Below are positions 21,541-33,461 of a stretch of 64,000 nt of DNA, one piece after another. Made by a program: the position numbers and the translations under genes. Numbering within the stretch: position 1 is the stretch's first letter; every line of letters begins with the position of its first letter. A model generated the notes under the pieces. The model was not told where the DNA came from. It worked only from the letters and a program-made list of their open reading frames with translations, and ran no database searches. Origin of the DNA: Ephemerocybe angulata (taxonomy: Eukaryota; Basidiomycota; Agaricomycetes; Agaricales; Psathyrellaceae); assembly GCA_013368325.1 (NCBI GenBank), contig JAACJK010000163.1:1860001-1924000 (forward strand), given 5' to 3'.

Positions 21541-23469
21541 ACCTCCCTACCCTGAGCGTCTCATTGGAGGTGCTACCAAGAACCAGACTGCTATGAACCC
21601 TCACAACACGTATGTTTCCTCCTCCCCCTCAATCTGCCACGTTTACCAATAAACTGTCAGTGTTTTCGACGCTAAGCGTCTCATTGGTCGCAAGTTCGAC
21701 GATCCGGAGGTCCAGGCCGATATGAAGCACTTCCCCTTCACCGTCATCAACAAGGGCGGAAAGCCTTGCACATCAGGGTTGAGTACCGTGGCGAGACTAA
21801 GGAGTTTGTAAGTGCATTCAATCGGTCCCTTTCGTATATGCGTGCTCATTCGCTTTCCAGTCACCCGAAGAGATCTCCTCTATGATTCTTCTGAAGATGA
21901 AGGAGACTGCCGAGTCGTGCCTTGGCACCACCGTGAACAACGCCGGCGTCACCGTTCCTGCGTATTTCAACGACTCCCAACGTCAAGCTACCAGGGATGC
22001 TGGTACCATTTCCGGCATGAACATCCTCCGTATCATCAATGAACCCACTGCCGCCGCTATCGCCTACGGTCTCGACAAGAAGGTCATCGGCGAGCGTAAC
22101 GTCCTCACGGAGGAGGAACTTTCGACGTCTCTCTGTTGACCATCGAGGAGGGTATCTTCGAAGTCAAGGCACCGCAGGTGATACTCACTTGGGTGGTGAA
22201 GATTTCGAAACCGTCTCGTGAACCACTTCATCCAGGAGTTCAAGCGCAAGCACAAGAAGGGTAAGTTGATTTCCGCTCTTAGGTCCGATCACTGAAGTCG
22301 GGCTCGTAAGATCTCCGGCATTGGTCCGTCATCTCCGCACTGCTTGCGAGCGTACCAAGCGTACTACCCTCTCCGAGATCGGCTCCCTTTTCGAGGGTAT
22401 CAACTTCTACACCTCCCTCACCAGTGCCCGTTGCGAGGAGCCCTGCCAGGATCTGTTCCGAAGCACCCTCGAGCCCGTCGAGAAGGTTCTCCGCGACTCC
22501 AAGATTGACAAGGCTAACGTCCACGAGATCGTTCTCGTCGGTGGTTCCCACTCGTATTCTCCGTATCGTCAAGCTTGCGTCCGACTTTTTCAACGGCAGG
22601 GAGCCCAACAAGAGCATCAACCCCGATGAGGCCGTCGCCTACGGTGCCGCTGTACAGGCCGCCATTCTCTCTGGTGACACCTCGGAGAAGACCCAGGATC
22701 TCCTCCTCCTCGATGTCGCTCCCCTATCCCTCCGTATTGAGACCGCTCGTGGTGTAATGACCCCCTCATCAAGCGCCACACCACTGTCCCCACAGAAGTC
22801 CGAGATCTTCTCTACCTACGCCGACAGCCAACCTGGTGTCCTTATCCAAGTCTACGAGGGTGAGCGCGCCCGCACCAAGGACAACAACCTTCTCGGCAAG
22901 TTCGAGCTCTCTGGCATCCCCCGGCCCCCCGTGGTGTTCCTCATATCGAGGTTACCTTCGATATCGACACCAACGCTATCCTCAACGTCTCCGCAACCGA
23001 CAAGACTACCGGCAAGTCCAACCGCATCACCATTACCAACGACAAGGGTCGTCTCTCCAAGGAGGAGATCGATCGTATGGTTTCCGAGGCTGAGAAGTAC
23101 AAGGCTGAGGATGAGGAGGCTGCTGCTCGCATCACCTCGAAGACCGGGCTTGAGCCGTGGGCCTACAACCTGCGCAACTCGCTAAACGACGACAAGTTCG
23201 ATCCCGCTGACAAGACCAAGCTCGAGACCGCCGTCAAAGAGACCATCCAATGGCTCGATGCCTTTCACGAAGCCTCGAAGGACGAGTACGAGTCGAAGCA
23301 GAAGGAGCTTGAGGCCATCGGGTTCCCCATCATGCAGCGACTCTACGGTCAGGCAGGTAGTGCACCCGGTGGCTTCTCTGGTGCCGGTGGTGCTGCTCCT
23401 GGCGGATTCCCCGGGGCTGGTGGCGCTGCCGCCCACGAGGAAGGCCCCAGCGCCGAGGAGGTTGACTAG
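21541..23469 (+). pseudogene. Cytosolic Hsp70 (Ssa-type) pseudogene with introns
   Basis: Homology to cytosolic Hsp70 runs from just before the conserved NPHNT motif to the C-terminal EEVD, so the source was a cytosolic Hsp70 and not BiP. Recognisable landmarks are [71 protein letters not shown], and a Gly-rich tail ending EEVD. Two ordinary introns are still present (about 21609-21659 and 21810-21857), so this is a DNA-level duplicate and not a processed retrocopy. It is broken several ways. The N-terminal ATPase start is absent. There is a one-base shift near 21770. A short deletion at about 22110 removes the phosphate-2 loop. Further shifts occur around 22180-22330, 22550 and 22925. The last 130 codons (23077-23469) are clean. 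Confidence 0.85.
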
Positions 23470-24197
23470 TCCCTTTCTTTACTCTTCCTAAATCTTCGAT
23501 CTGTACCCTGCCACATTGCATCTTACGAGGACTCACGAACCCAATATCATCAATCTTACCTTGTAATTCGTACGATCTTTACTCTTGTTCACTCTCGCAG
23601 AGGTACCCTCTTTCAGTAGATCTTTCTCTTTAATAGTACCACGAAGAGGAGCGTTGAGCGGCCGACACCGACTATCCATGCCTTTCACCACTCTTGAACG
23701 TGCATTATGATCTTTGTGGACTTGCCATCGATTTGGTGTCTGTAAAACCAGTGCCACTTGTTATCGCTATCTCCGGCGAACTGCGTTTGGCAAGCCAACA
23801 CGGGGTTGCCAGGGTCCCTATTCCCGAAGCTACAACCCGCTGTGCAGTGACCATTAGCTATTCTCCGTAGCCCAGCAGTGGTTGTGATGATACCGTTGAG
23901 GTGGGCTCGGGATGCCGGTCACGCCTCTAGTCGCATTCTGGTATGTGGTTTTATTGGCCTGATAATCCGGCGCTCAGAGCATACGAGTCAAGAGAGAGGT
24001 ATGGGGCTGAGTGGGGCCTAACTACCATGGCTTCACTACAATATTCCTTCCTTCCTCTAGCCTACACCAGCGAATATCGGTTGATATCCAGAGGCGATAA
24101 TAGCCCCTTCCTCCTTGTCGAAGCCGTACATAAAGCTAAGCCTCTCCGTACTCCCAAAGGACACTCAAACTACCTTCTCCCATAACTCAATCTCAGG
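23470..24197. other. Intergenic
   Basis: It follows the Hsp70 remnant. The first 100 bp resemble an ordinary 3' flank (T/C-rich). No gene is supported. Confidence 0.4.
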
Positions 24198-25728
24198 ATG
24201 TCACAAAACAAAGAGAATATACCCCCTGCTGGACACGGGCGGGCGATTCAACACGTTGTTCAGAAGCGGCCCAGGGATGATTCAGATACCGTTAGTATCT
24301 TTCAAGGGTCTCAGAGCGCCAGGAAATAGTAAGTACTATGTTGCCAATCGAGCCTGTGGTTTAGTTGATATTAATGGATCCTTGAACAACAGCAGTAAAT
24401 CGGATCCACTGTGTCATTATGGCCGGCATTTCGGGAGAACTATCCGAACGTTCTGTCGGGTGCAGCCACTGATTAGGTTTGGCATAGCCCAAGCAATAGA
24501 TATAGAGCTGGGGAGATGTACAGAGGAGGATCTATCGGCAGGGTAAGTACTCTAATTAATTGCAACGTTCTTTATGTCTCATCCCAGACCAGTGACAGGG
24601 CCGAATATAACATATACAAGCAGCTCCTGGCCTTGGTTCCAGGTCTGGAACAGCGGCTATGCTCCAGCTCTCCCCACAACTTGTTCTATATCTCGGACAT
24701 GGTATACACTATCAGATCCTCCAGGCTCGAGTCACTGACAACTGAAACTCTCCACAGCTCAGCAGAGGCGCTGCTTCAGCTAGATCTGACGACACAAAGA
24801 CCCTCAAGTCTGTAATCGTTGATTGGATCACTCCTCCCAATGGCGTTTTGAGCCCGCCAATCCAAAGGAATGTCAAGACCGATCGCGGGTTCTTCCACCC
24901 CCGGACTGGGGAGTTGCTCTGCCCAGTGCACTTGAATTGGTCTGACCCAAAGTAAGTGCCATTCTGATTAACAACATTTCGCGCCTTAAACCCCCTCAGA
25001 ATCCGACGTGATTTGGCAAGCGGGCAGTTGGTACCCAGTGGAGATCTTTGGCCTCGATTTCTCTTCAGGGCCTTCGAATATAACCCTGAAAACCCCTGGG
25101 AGGGCTTGTTCCGCAGTTCTCTCCTGGTTTCCGTGAGTTTTATTGTTAGTTGTTAGAGAGTGCTGCCGTAGATCCACTAAAGAGATTACATAGGCCTATA
25201 AGCATGTATTCACGTCCCCAAGTTCTGTCGGGAACGGAACTGCAAGTCGAGCGACTCGCTCATGCAACGCTCGTATACACGGAATGAAGGCAGTAACTAT
25301 CCCTTCTATCGCCTACATAGCGACTCAGGTGCGCTTTATCCCTATCCGTGATTGTGATTGATACTTACACTGCTCCAGGTCCGGTTCGCCCTAACCGCAA
25401 CCCCATCCTTTTCTCGGACTGATTCGGTAACGGATTCTGAATATTTCTACAACTTGGTCATAGAGCTTTTGGAGGATCCGGAGGAGGTGGTTGAGGTTGA
25501 AGACCTAATGCTATGGTGGAACAGGTTCGTCATTGCTCTATATTTCTTTCCTCTCGCTGACATTATTTCTGGATAATTGAATACGACAGACAGATTTTTC
25601 CTTCTTACATATCTGACTCTCGGTCTGTACACCAAGATTCTGTATATGCCAAAATTAAGGAGAGAAGGCGTGCTCTTCGGTCAAGCGCTCAAGAAGGGGC
25701 TGTCTCTGACCCCAGCAGCTCGGAGTAG
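24198..25728 (+). CDS. Multicopy basidiomycete family protein, possibly DUF6698-type (about 378 aa)
   Basis: Eight exons keep the frame throughout: 24198-24328, 24393-24542, 24593-24701, 24758-24951, 25000-25132, 25194-25328, 25379-25524 and 25590-25728 (378 residues). The N-terminus contains KENIPP. The core has TDRGFFHPRTGELLCPVHL, RFLFRAFEYNPENPWEGLF, SLLVSAYKHVFTSPSS and, near the end, EVEDLMLWWNRQIFPSY. From memory this pattern is very common in Agaricomycete genomes and matches what Pfam calls DUF6698; I could not search it. The function is unknown, and such genes often sit among transposons, as here. The join between exons 1, 2 and 3 is less certain than the rest. No stop or frameshift is seen, so it appears intact. 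Confidence 0.6.
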
Positions 25729-27309
25729 TATGAGAAACCACAACGTTGAGGCACCTCGGGACCAGCATAATTTGTATTACATTTCTTGCATTTGATAGGC
25801 TCTATGTATTCCGAATGTGTTGCATAAAGAAGCAAATTTTAAGGCTGAACGGCCCTCGACCAACAGGCTGATTTCAAGTTCATGGTCTTCAACGCGGCAC
25901 TGCTTCAAGGCCAAAGCTGAATGCCACCGTCGGGCGCCAATTTGCGTGGCTGTGCCATTTGTGTGGCCGTGCTTGGTATGAGCCCGGCTGAGCCGGGGCG
26001 TCGTGCTCCTTGAAGTTGTCTTCGAACGGCCATGACAATGATCAAGACTTGGATGCTGGTATGCTCATAACCAGTTTCGTGCATATTTCTTCAAGAAAGA
26101 GTGGCTCTTCTTCTGGCCAGTTAAGCAGGTCATCAAGGTACGGGAGTCCGAGTCCCTGAGAGTTGGATCTAATTGACCTGAATTCATCACTAGACCTTCA
26201 AGTTTGTCATTTGGGACTGGCAGCCTACCGCCTTGCCACTTTCATCCGCTTCGTTGGTACCACCTCGAGAGTTGTACTATCGGCAGGTCCGCAACTCCTC
26301 GTGAATAAACAAACTATCCCTCAATGCCACATCGTTGAACGCGAGGGGGCATAGTCAAAGTTCGTCAGGAATTTTCAGTTGCCTTATTTCTGCGGTCGCC
26401 CACTGGTGTACTACAAAACTTGCGCCGTTTTTGTCACCAAACCCACAGCTCGGCGATGATCATCTCATTGGGCACGGGTTTCTGCCTTTTTTGCATAGAG
26501 CTCCGAGTTCCACAACAAGTTGGACAAGGCTGGCGACGCGCTCTCAGCTACTACTTCATCCTTGCTCCTTCTGATGCGTATCACCAGAGCTAGCCAAATG
26601 ACACAGCCTACAGAGAACAGTAGCAGCCTGTTACATACACAGTCACTGCGGTCACGGTGTTTGACCTGACGACCCGGCCGAGCAATGCAACGATGTCAAG
26701 CGACTAAGACGGGCTCGAGTTTCAATGGATACCGTGACCAGCCATGTTCGTTGGCTGTGCGGTTGTACTAACTTCGACGGCGGGTATGTGCGTTGGGCTC
26801 TCACTGGGTCCTGCTCTGGAGTCTCTCTATCGACTGTTGCAACATTCTTTTACTAACTCATTTAATCCCTCTGGACGGTGCGCAACTGGTGAAGGTAACA
26901 CACCCGGTGATCATCACTAATACTCAGCCCATGCTGACCATTCTTGCTCTGTGATTTAGATGTATCGAGTATATGGGCTGGTGATTAACACCATCGTAAC
27001 AACCAGCGGTCGTTGTGGTGATAAATATAGCGTCGATACCACAAGTATGGCCACCGTCACGGTACTCTCAGTGACTCGGAGTGGAGCCCATAAACATGGC
27101 GCACATTTCCGTCTCGTCAATCTGATTTGTTCCCGGGCCCCTCAAGCTGTTAAAGACAGCTTCGCACTCGAACTTTCATCGGTAAACCAACGGGCTCGCC
27201 TTCTGGTGAGAATATTTCTACAATCTAAATTCCAAGAGGCTGCAGATGTCTGATTTACTTGCAGGAAGCCCCACAGCTCACATTCGACTCCCACAACCTG
27301 GAGAAAGCT
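25729..27309. other. Region between the multicopy-family gene and the transposase
   Basis: Only short unconnected open frames are visible, the longest being 97 codons at 26960-27253 just before the transposase start. If the transposon has terminal repeats, the left one should lie here, but I could not identify it by eye. Confidence 0.35.
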
Positions 27310-30300
27310 ATGGGAGAGCCGTATCTTGATCTTCCCTGGTCAGACTCCCCCTATCGCTGCTCTGCCTGTGGAAAGGAGTATGCGTTACCAAGATACCTCG
27401 ACTCACACGAACGCAATTGCACCGCAAATAAGCGTGATCTTTCCCAGCTCCTTGAAGAAGCCAACCAACTCTGGGAAGCTAGAAAGCGCCGTAGGCTCGA
27501 AGAAAAGGCTCAGGTATGCCACGACCATAAGTTCGTAGTTCCAAATTGAGGATGACACACTCTCCCTATAGATCTCAGCCGCCCCGAGTGCTGGTGGCCG
27601 CAACTTAAACTCTGACGCTCTCGTAGCCAGACGTAATGTGAGTCCCGAAAGATGATATATATAAGCTTCGGTGCCATGGCATACTTACCGGATACTGCTG
27701 TAGAACCTCACCACCTCCAGTAATGAGAGTGAGAGCAATCCGGCCCATGCACAGGGCAATATCTCGGAGCCTGTAGCGTCGACCAGTCGTCTAGTCAGTA
27801 TCGAGTCCCCACTTCTTACATCCTTTCGCTTCCAATCGATTACTCACCAGCTATGCAGTCAAATGAACACAGTGGGATAGCGAATGTCTTCGTAGGTCTT
27901 AATACCCTCTACACGGTAGGAGCTATGTCGATGTGCGCTGAACGAACACAGAGAACCGCCGATCTTCCACCTCCGCCTCGGAACGCAGTGGTCGGAGAGT
28001 CTGAGGCAACAAGCTCGGCAGTGGGGGTCGCCTTGCAGACAGATAGCATTGCCTTTCCCCTTTCTGTACGCGAGGGAAAACAACCTCAGAACAATGTTGC
28101 GAAGCCTGTAGCATCGAGCAGCCGTGTAGTCAGTATAAGGCTTCCTTGCCTTCAATTGGGTATTCATCAGTTCTACAGGCAACTAGGCCTGCGATAACGA
28201 ATGACGCGGTGAGTCTTATCCCCCAGTACAAGTAACAACGTGTGCTAATGAACACAGAGGACCACCGAACCTACAGGAGAACGCGAAATTACCCCATTTC
28301 TGCCTCAGATCGGAGCGGCCGGAGAGTCTGAAGTAGCATACTCTATAGTGGGCGCCATCTTCCAGCATTTATTCACTTACATACTAAGTCATTCCGTACA
28401 GATGGATAAGAGTGCCAGTGGATTGCCCCTTTCTCTACGCAAGGGAAAACGACCTCGCAACGTACCCATGCGGTTCAGAGAAAATGAAACCCAGGGATCC
28501 CGCTTCCCCGGTAGTCCGAAAGGTGCACCAGGGTGCTTGGACCTACCATTTGGAGATAACCCTCAGGCTCGGGATGCAGCTTTAGAGCTTCTCAGAGCAA
28601 GGCTGGCAGTGGGTAACGCAACTTGATGCATGCGAAGCACGGCTAATGTGGACCCCGCGAGCGTAGGGCCCCATCACACCCCAAAGTGCCAATGAGATTA
28701 CAGCGGTCTCAACCCAAAACCCGACCGTAGAATCTGAGCCAGACAGTGCTGTGAGTGCTGCTCTCCGAAATTTACCTTCGGGTAAGGCTAATGCTTGGCT
28801 AATGCCGTGTCCATATCACAGGGAGAATCGTCACAACGCCCACCTGAGCATAACCAGCAACTAGAGAATCTGCTATTGGCAGCAAGCCTCCCTGTACCAC
28901 TGCCCGACATATCGTCCGGCCCGTCGACTCATTCGGCAAATATCGCAGGTCGGCGCACTTTCCGTACTCGACTTTTGAGTTCAAAACCTAATGCATTGCT
29001 ACAACAGATGCACCACTGCGCGACGTACTGCCGGCCCTGTCGACTTCGGCGAATACCACAGGTCAGCGCAGTTTTCTTACTCGACTTTTGAGTTCAAGAC
29101 CTAATACTTCGCTACAGCAGATGAAGCAGGCACTTCTGTTCCGCTCCCATCAAATGACGCTCCCCAGCTTGCGCCAGTCAGGTCTCCTTGGGATATCTTC
29201 AATGTCCGGAGACTCTACATGATCCCAACAGGCAGCAAGCTGAGCCATGACCCCGAGCAAGGTCTTACCTTAAAAGACCTCAGTGATCGTAAAGCATCGA
29301 CACTACTGCCCTCCTCCAGTCCCATCCGAAGAGGAATATTGTCCGAATCACCCCCGCTCTACGGACCCTTCCCTAACAAGTCGTCTTTCGAGCTCGCCGA
29401 TTGGTTCTGGAACTCGAACGGCAAGTCAATTCTTGAGTTCAAGAAGCTGATTAACTTGTTCAAGCAACCAGACTTTGATATATCCGACACAACCCACATT
29501 GACTGGTCGAATAAGTTTCAAGAGCTCGGTGCCAACAAAGATGACCTTCCCTCTGACGTCGGTCCGGGATCCTGGGTTGAAGACGATGGGTGGAGAACAA
29601 CCACGATTCGGATAGAAGTTCCCTTTCACAATCGTGCACCGGTGAAGTTGAGCCGTGGAAACAAAGGCCGCACTGTTGGGCAGCTTCGCCATAGAAGTAT
29701 CGTCTCGGTCATCAAAGAGAAGGTTGCTAGCTCCTTCGACGCCCGCCAATTCCACTACACCCCTTATAAAGCTTCGTGGAAGCCAACTGAGACCTCTCCG
29801 GAGATTGAACTCTATGGAGAGATGTACGCTTCTCGTGCATTTCGTGCCGCTCACGAGGAGGTCCAGAGCCTTCCCCAAACAGATGTCAATGCTGGCTTGG
29901 AGAGGGTGGTTCTCGGATTGATGTTTTCCTCCGATTCAACACACCTGGCAGCCTTTACTGACGATTCATTGTGGCCTTGCTATTTGATGTTTGGCAATGA
30001 ATCAAAGAATCGTCGAAATCAACCGAACGAGCGCCTTTGTTACCACATTGCATATTTCCAGAAGGTACGCCACCCTTTCCCGTCTTTCCTTTCCACTCTA
30101 CCTACTCAGATAACATCCCGCTCTTCAGCTATCTGACGACTTCAAGGATTACATGAAGGAACGGAACGGCGGAAAAGTACCAGCCGACGTACTTTTGAAA
30201 CTGTGCAATCGGGAGACATTTCACCAGCAATGGAAGGTCCTTCTTGACCACGAGCTACGTGACGCAATGGAGAACGGCATCGTCTTGATGTGTCCAGATG

Positions 30301-33016
30301 GCCAGAAACGAATTTTCTACCCTCGAATCCTTACATATTCTGCCGATTATCCCGAAAAGCAAGCTTTCCTTTCTCCACGCACTCTCATTAGCCTTCAAAC
30401 TGACGATATATTTCACAGGATCCTCGTATCTGGTATGCGGAATAACGGCCTGTGTCCCTGCCATCGGTGCCTCGTCAAGCAGGAAAACATCGGATTGATG
30501 GGATCTCCTGATGACAAGGCGCGCCTGGACGAGCAGAGGGATGAGGCAAAGCAGAGACTTCTGACAGAGCAGGCCAGAGAGGTGGTGTACAAGGGTGGGT
30601 TTGCCGTGGATAATGACGACGTGGAGGACCTTTTGAAGCCAATCTCATTGAACGTCGTCCAGGTCAGTTCTTCCCTTTGTGTCTCACAAAGCTGCACAGA
30701 GGATTTACGTATCCCCTGGTAGAATGCCTTCTCTGACCTAATGGAATCTAAGCCATTCAACCTGATACCGGCAATAGTGGTGGACCTTATGCATGAGTTT
30801 GAGATTGGTGTTTGGAAGCGCCTGTTTATCCATCTTCTCCGGCTGCTCGATGCATTTACAGTGCCCCGAACTGGCCGCACGCTTACTGCAGAGTTAGACG
30901 AACGGTGAGCTTCTCCATTTGAGAGCATTAACCTGAATATTGACCTCGATTGCATAAAAGGTTTCGCTTGATTCCGAGCTTCGGGCGCGATGGAATCAGG
31001 AAATTTGGGAGAAACGTTTCCGGAATGAAAAGGAGAGCTGCCCGAGACTTCGAGGATCTCCTGCAGGTACAGACTCTCATCTTCATCTTGGGTTACTTGG
31101 CTGATATGGCTGAGTAGTGCTCGATCACAGCCTTTGAATCACTGATTCCCGAGCCGCATAATACGAATCTCATGAAGCTGTTATACATCTGTGCGCAATG
31201 GCACGCTCTGGCAAAACTTCGGCTTCATAACGACCTCACCCTGGCCCTATTGGATTATACAACCACACTCCTGGGAGCTCAAATGAGGGTGTTCGATCAA
31301 GATACCTGCGCAAAGGTCCCAACCCTGGAGCTCAAAAAGGAAGCAGAAGCTCGAAGTCGTCGAGAGGGAAAGGCCTCCAAGGGCGCGGCGGAATCGGATA
31401 GTAGCCGCCGTCCTGCCTCGTTGGATATGTTCACGATAAAGTTTCACTATCTCGGGGATTACGTCTCCTCCATTCGCCATTTTGGAACCACTGACTCCTA
31501 CACTACCGAGATTGTGAGTTCTCTTCGGTGCAACTGGAGAAGCATGGTAATTACTGACGTTATATAGGGAGAACTATGCCACCGTCTTCCTAAGCAATGG
31601 TACCCGCGAACAGACAAGAGGCAGTATGAAGGTCAAATGGCTCAAATCGAGCGACGACAAGCGCGATTGGCCCGCATCCGGGCGGAAATCGAGGCTAGGC
31701 GTGCATCCGAATCTGAAAATGGAAGACCCAGGCTTCCTCTGCCCGAACCCTCCCTTGACGTGAGTTATAGCGTTGGGCAGGGCACCGACGAGATATTCGA
31801 TCTTCACAGAATGTTCATGATGATTCCTGGGGAGTCCCCAAGCGATTCTTATCTACATGTGCGTCTCTATCCCCCCTTATGCTCTGCCGCTACTGAATAT
31901 CCCGAATCACTGTAGAACTTTATGCATAAGTTGAAGCAGCATCTCCTGCTACGCGTTGCCGAGTGCCTTGATTTTGATCCCGAAGATTTCAGCAATTCCG
32001 CTTGGGAGGCCATTAGCATCGAGAACAACCGGCTTTATCACCACAAGATAATGCGGACGAGCTATACGACATACGATTTGCGAAGAACCGAAGATATTAT
32101 CCATGTCGATACCCCTCAGTCCAACGCCATGCTGCTTAATGCAGCTTACAACGCGAATGCGCAGGGCGCATCCGAGGCAACCGAGCACCCATACCTGTAC
32201 GCCAAAGTGCTGGGGATCTTTCACGCCGATGTCACTTACGTGGGCGCACTTCCTGATGGAACTCGCAACTATACTTCCCATCGGCTCGAGTTCCTGTGGG
32301 TCCGATGGTATGAGGTGATTTCGGAGCCAGCTGGAGACTTTATGCTCGACCGGCTACGGCTCTGCCCCTTGCATTCTCCTACGGCATTGCAATTCATCGA
32401 ACCAGCTGACGTACTCCGCGCTGTTCATATTGTGCCTCGCTTCTCTCAAGGGAGAGTTGAAGACCCTGAATCAGTGAAATCACGTTGGATCAATAATGAA
32501 GTCTATCCATGGAATGAGTATTGCTTGAATAGGTCGGTCAAGTTTAAACACGCTCCTACTTGGGAAGACACGACTGATATGCTCCAACCCAGATTCGCAG
32601 ATCGAGACCTATTCATGAGATACCAATACGGGATGTCTGTCGGTCACACCTATATGTACGGAGGGACATTCCCACCTCCATCGATCCCAGAAATCCCACC
32701 TACTTTCGACCATCGCACCTCGTATCCTAGAAAACCCCGGCGCCGCGGCCGAGCTGCTCCGTCCCGCTCTACAGCTACGACATCGTTGGCTGATGCGATA
32801 CCTCAATCGTCTGGATCTACAGCACCGTTGGCTGATGGGATACCTCAGCCATCTGGATCTGGTGCTCAGATGGTACGCGAGCCGCCTACTATCGTGGACA
32901 ACGAGCAAACCAACCAAGACCTTGGCGATGAAGGCGGGGAGGGAGGAGACGACGTCAGTGATGTAGACGATTATGAGACCTGTCGACAGGACGATTTATA
33001 TGGGGACGAAGTGTAA
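27310..33016 (+). CDS. Plavaka-type DNA transposase, apparently intact
   Basis: The first exon (27310-27513) encodes a C2H2-like finger, YRCSACGKEYALPRYLDSH ending in NC, the usual start of Plavaka (CACTA-related) transposases of Agaricomycetes. A variable region of several small exons follows (27572-29130). The conserved body starts at about 29130. Exons read there are about 29130-30064, 30129-30662, 30723-30904, 30961-31066, 31118-31513, 31568-31858 and 31916-33016, all in phase from 30129 on. Landmarks are FELADWFW, ELYGEMYASRAFRAAHEEV, DSTHLAAFTDDSLWPCYLMF, GLCPCHRCLVK, DLMHEFEIGVWKRLFIHLLR and the late FLWVRWYEV. The C-terminal 100 residues are acidic and Ser/Pro-rich. I found no stop or frameshift in the body. 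The exact exons at 27.6-29.1 kb are uncertain because that part contains internal repeats. Confidence 0.85.
28860..29124 (+). repeat. Tandem exon-intron duplication inside the transposase gene
   Basis: A 113-bp unit is repeated: the intron segment around cgacttttgagttcaa occurs at 28969 and again at 29082, each followed by a matching acceptor. The exon segments before them (ending aatatcgcag and aataccacag) also match. Spliced, the two units encode related peptides (PLPDISSGPSTHSANIA and PLRDVLPALSTSANTT) in the same phase, so the duplication adds one symmetric exon without breaking the frame. Confidence 0.7.
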
Positions 33017-33020
33017 AGTA

Positions 33021-33461
33021 TATACCGGTATACAAGGGTGGTCCGGTCTTTAAATAGCCGACCGGACGTTGGGTGGTTGGTCGAGCCGCCAGGCTCGAAA
33101 AAAAATTGTTGGACCCCCTCCTCAAAACCCTAAAATGGGGCTCTGGGACGAGGTTTCTGGTTTTTCTTGGGGTTTAAATTATTTAAAACACTTAATATAC
33201 TACTCACATGCTCAAGAGAGGTCAGTATATGACTGTGTGGGGTGTATATTGGGTGTAGAGATGCCAACTGGCAGTGCACTGGACCACCGGTCACTCGGAT
33301 TTTGCCGAAATTCGGCGCCAGGAACAAAAATTGATGGAAATTTCCAGATTTGGAAGGTCTTGGCGCTTACGTGGGTGGTTGGTCGGACCCCTGAGCCTCA
33401 TTTCAGATTTTCCGACCCCAGGTCTCTTTTTTAAAGACCGGACCACCCTTGCCGGTATATA
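33021..33461. mobile_element. Small non-autonomous element with terminal inverted repeats (MITE-like, about 440 bp)
   Basis: The left end (33021-33054) reads tataccgg, then tata, then caagggtggtccggtcttta. The right end (about 430-461 of 33.4 kb) is its reverse complement without the extra tata, so the arms match over about 30 bp apart from one 4-bp indel. The interior has no coding capacity and carries a second internal similarity (tgggtggttggtcg near each end). The flanks are AT-rich (tata), so a TA or TATA target duplication is possible but cannot be separated from the arm ends. It starts 5 bp after the transposase stop codon. It may be an insertion next to the Plavaka gene or part of that element's 3' end. 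Confidence 0.7.
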
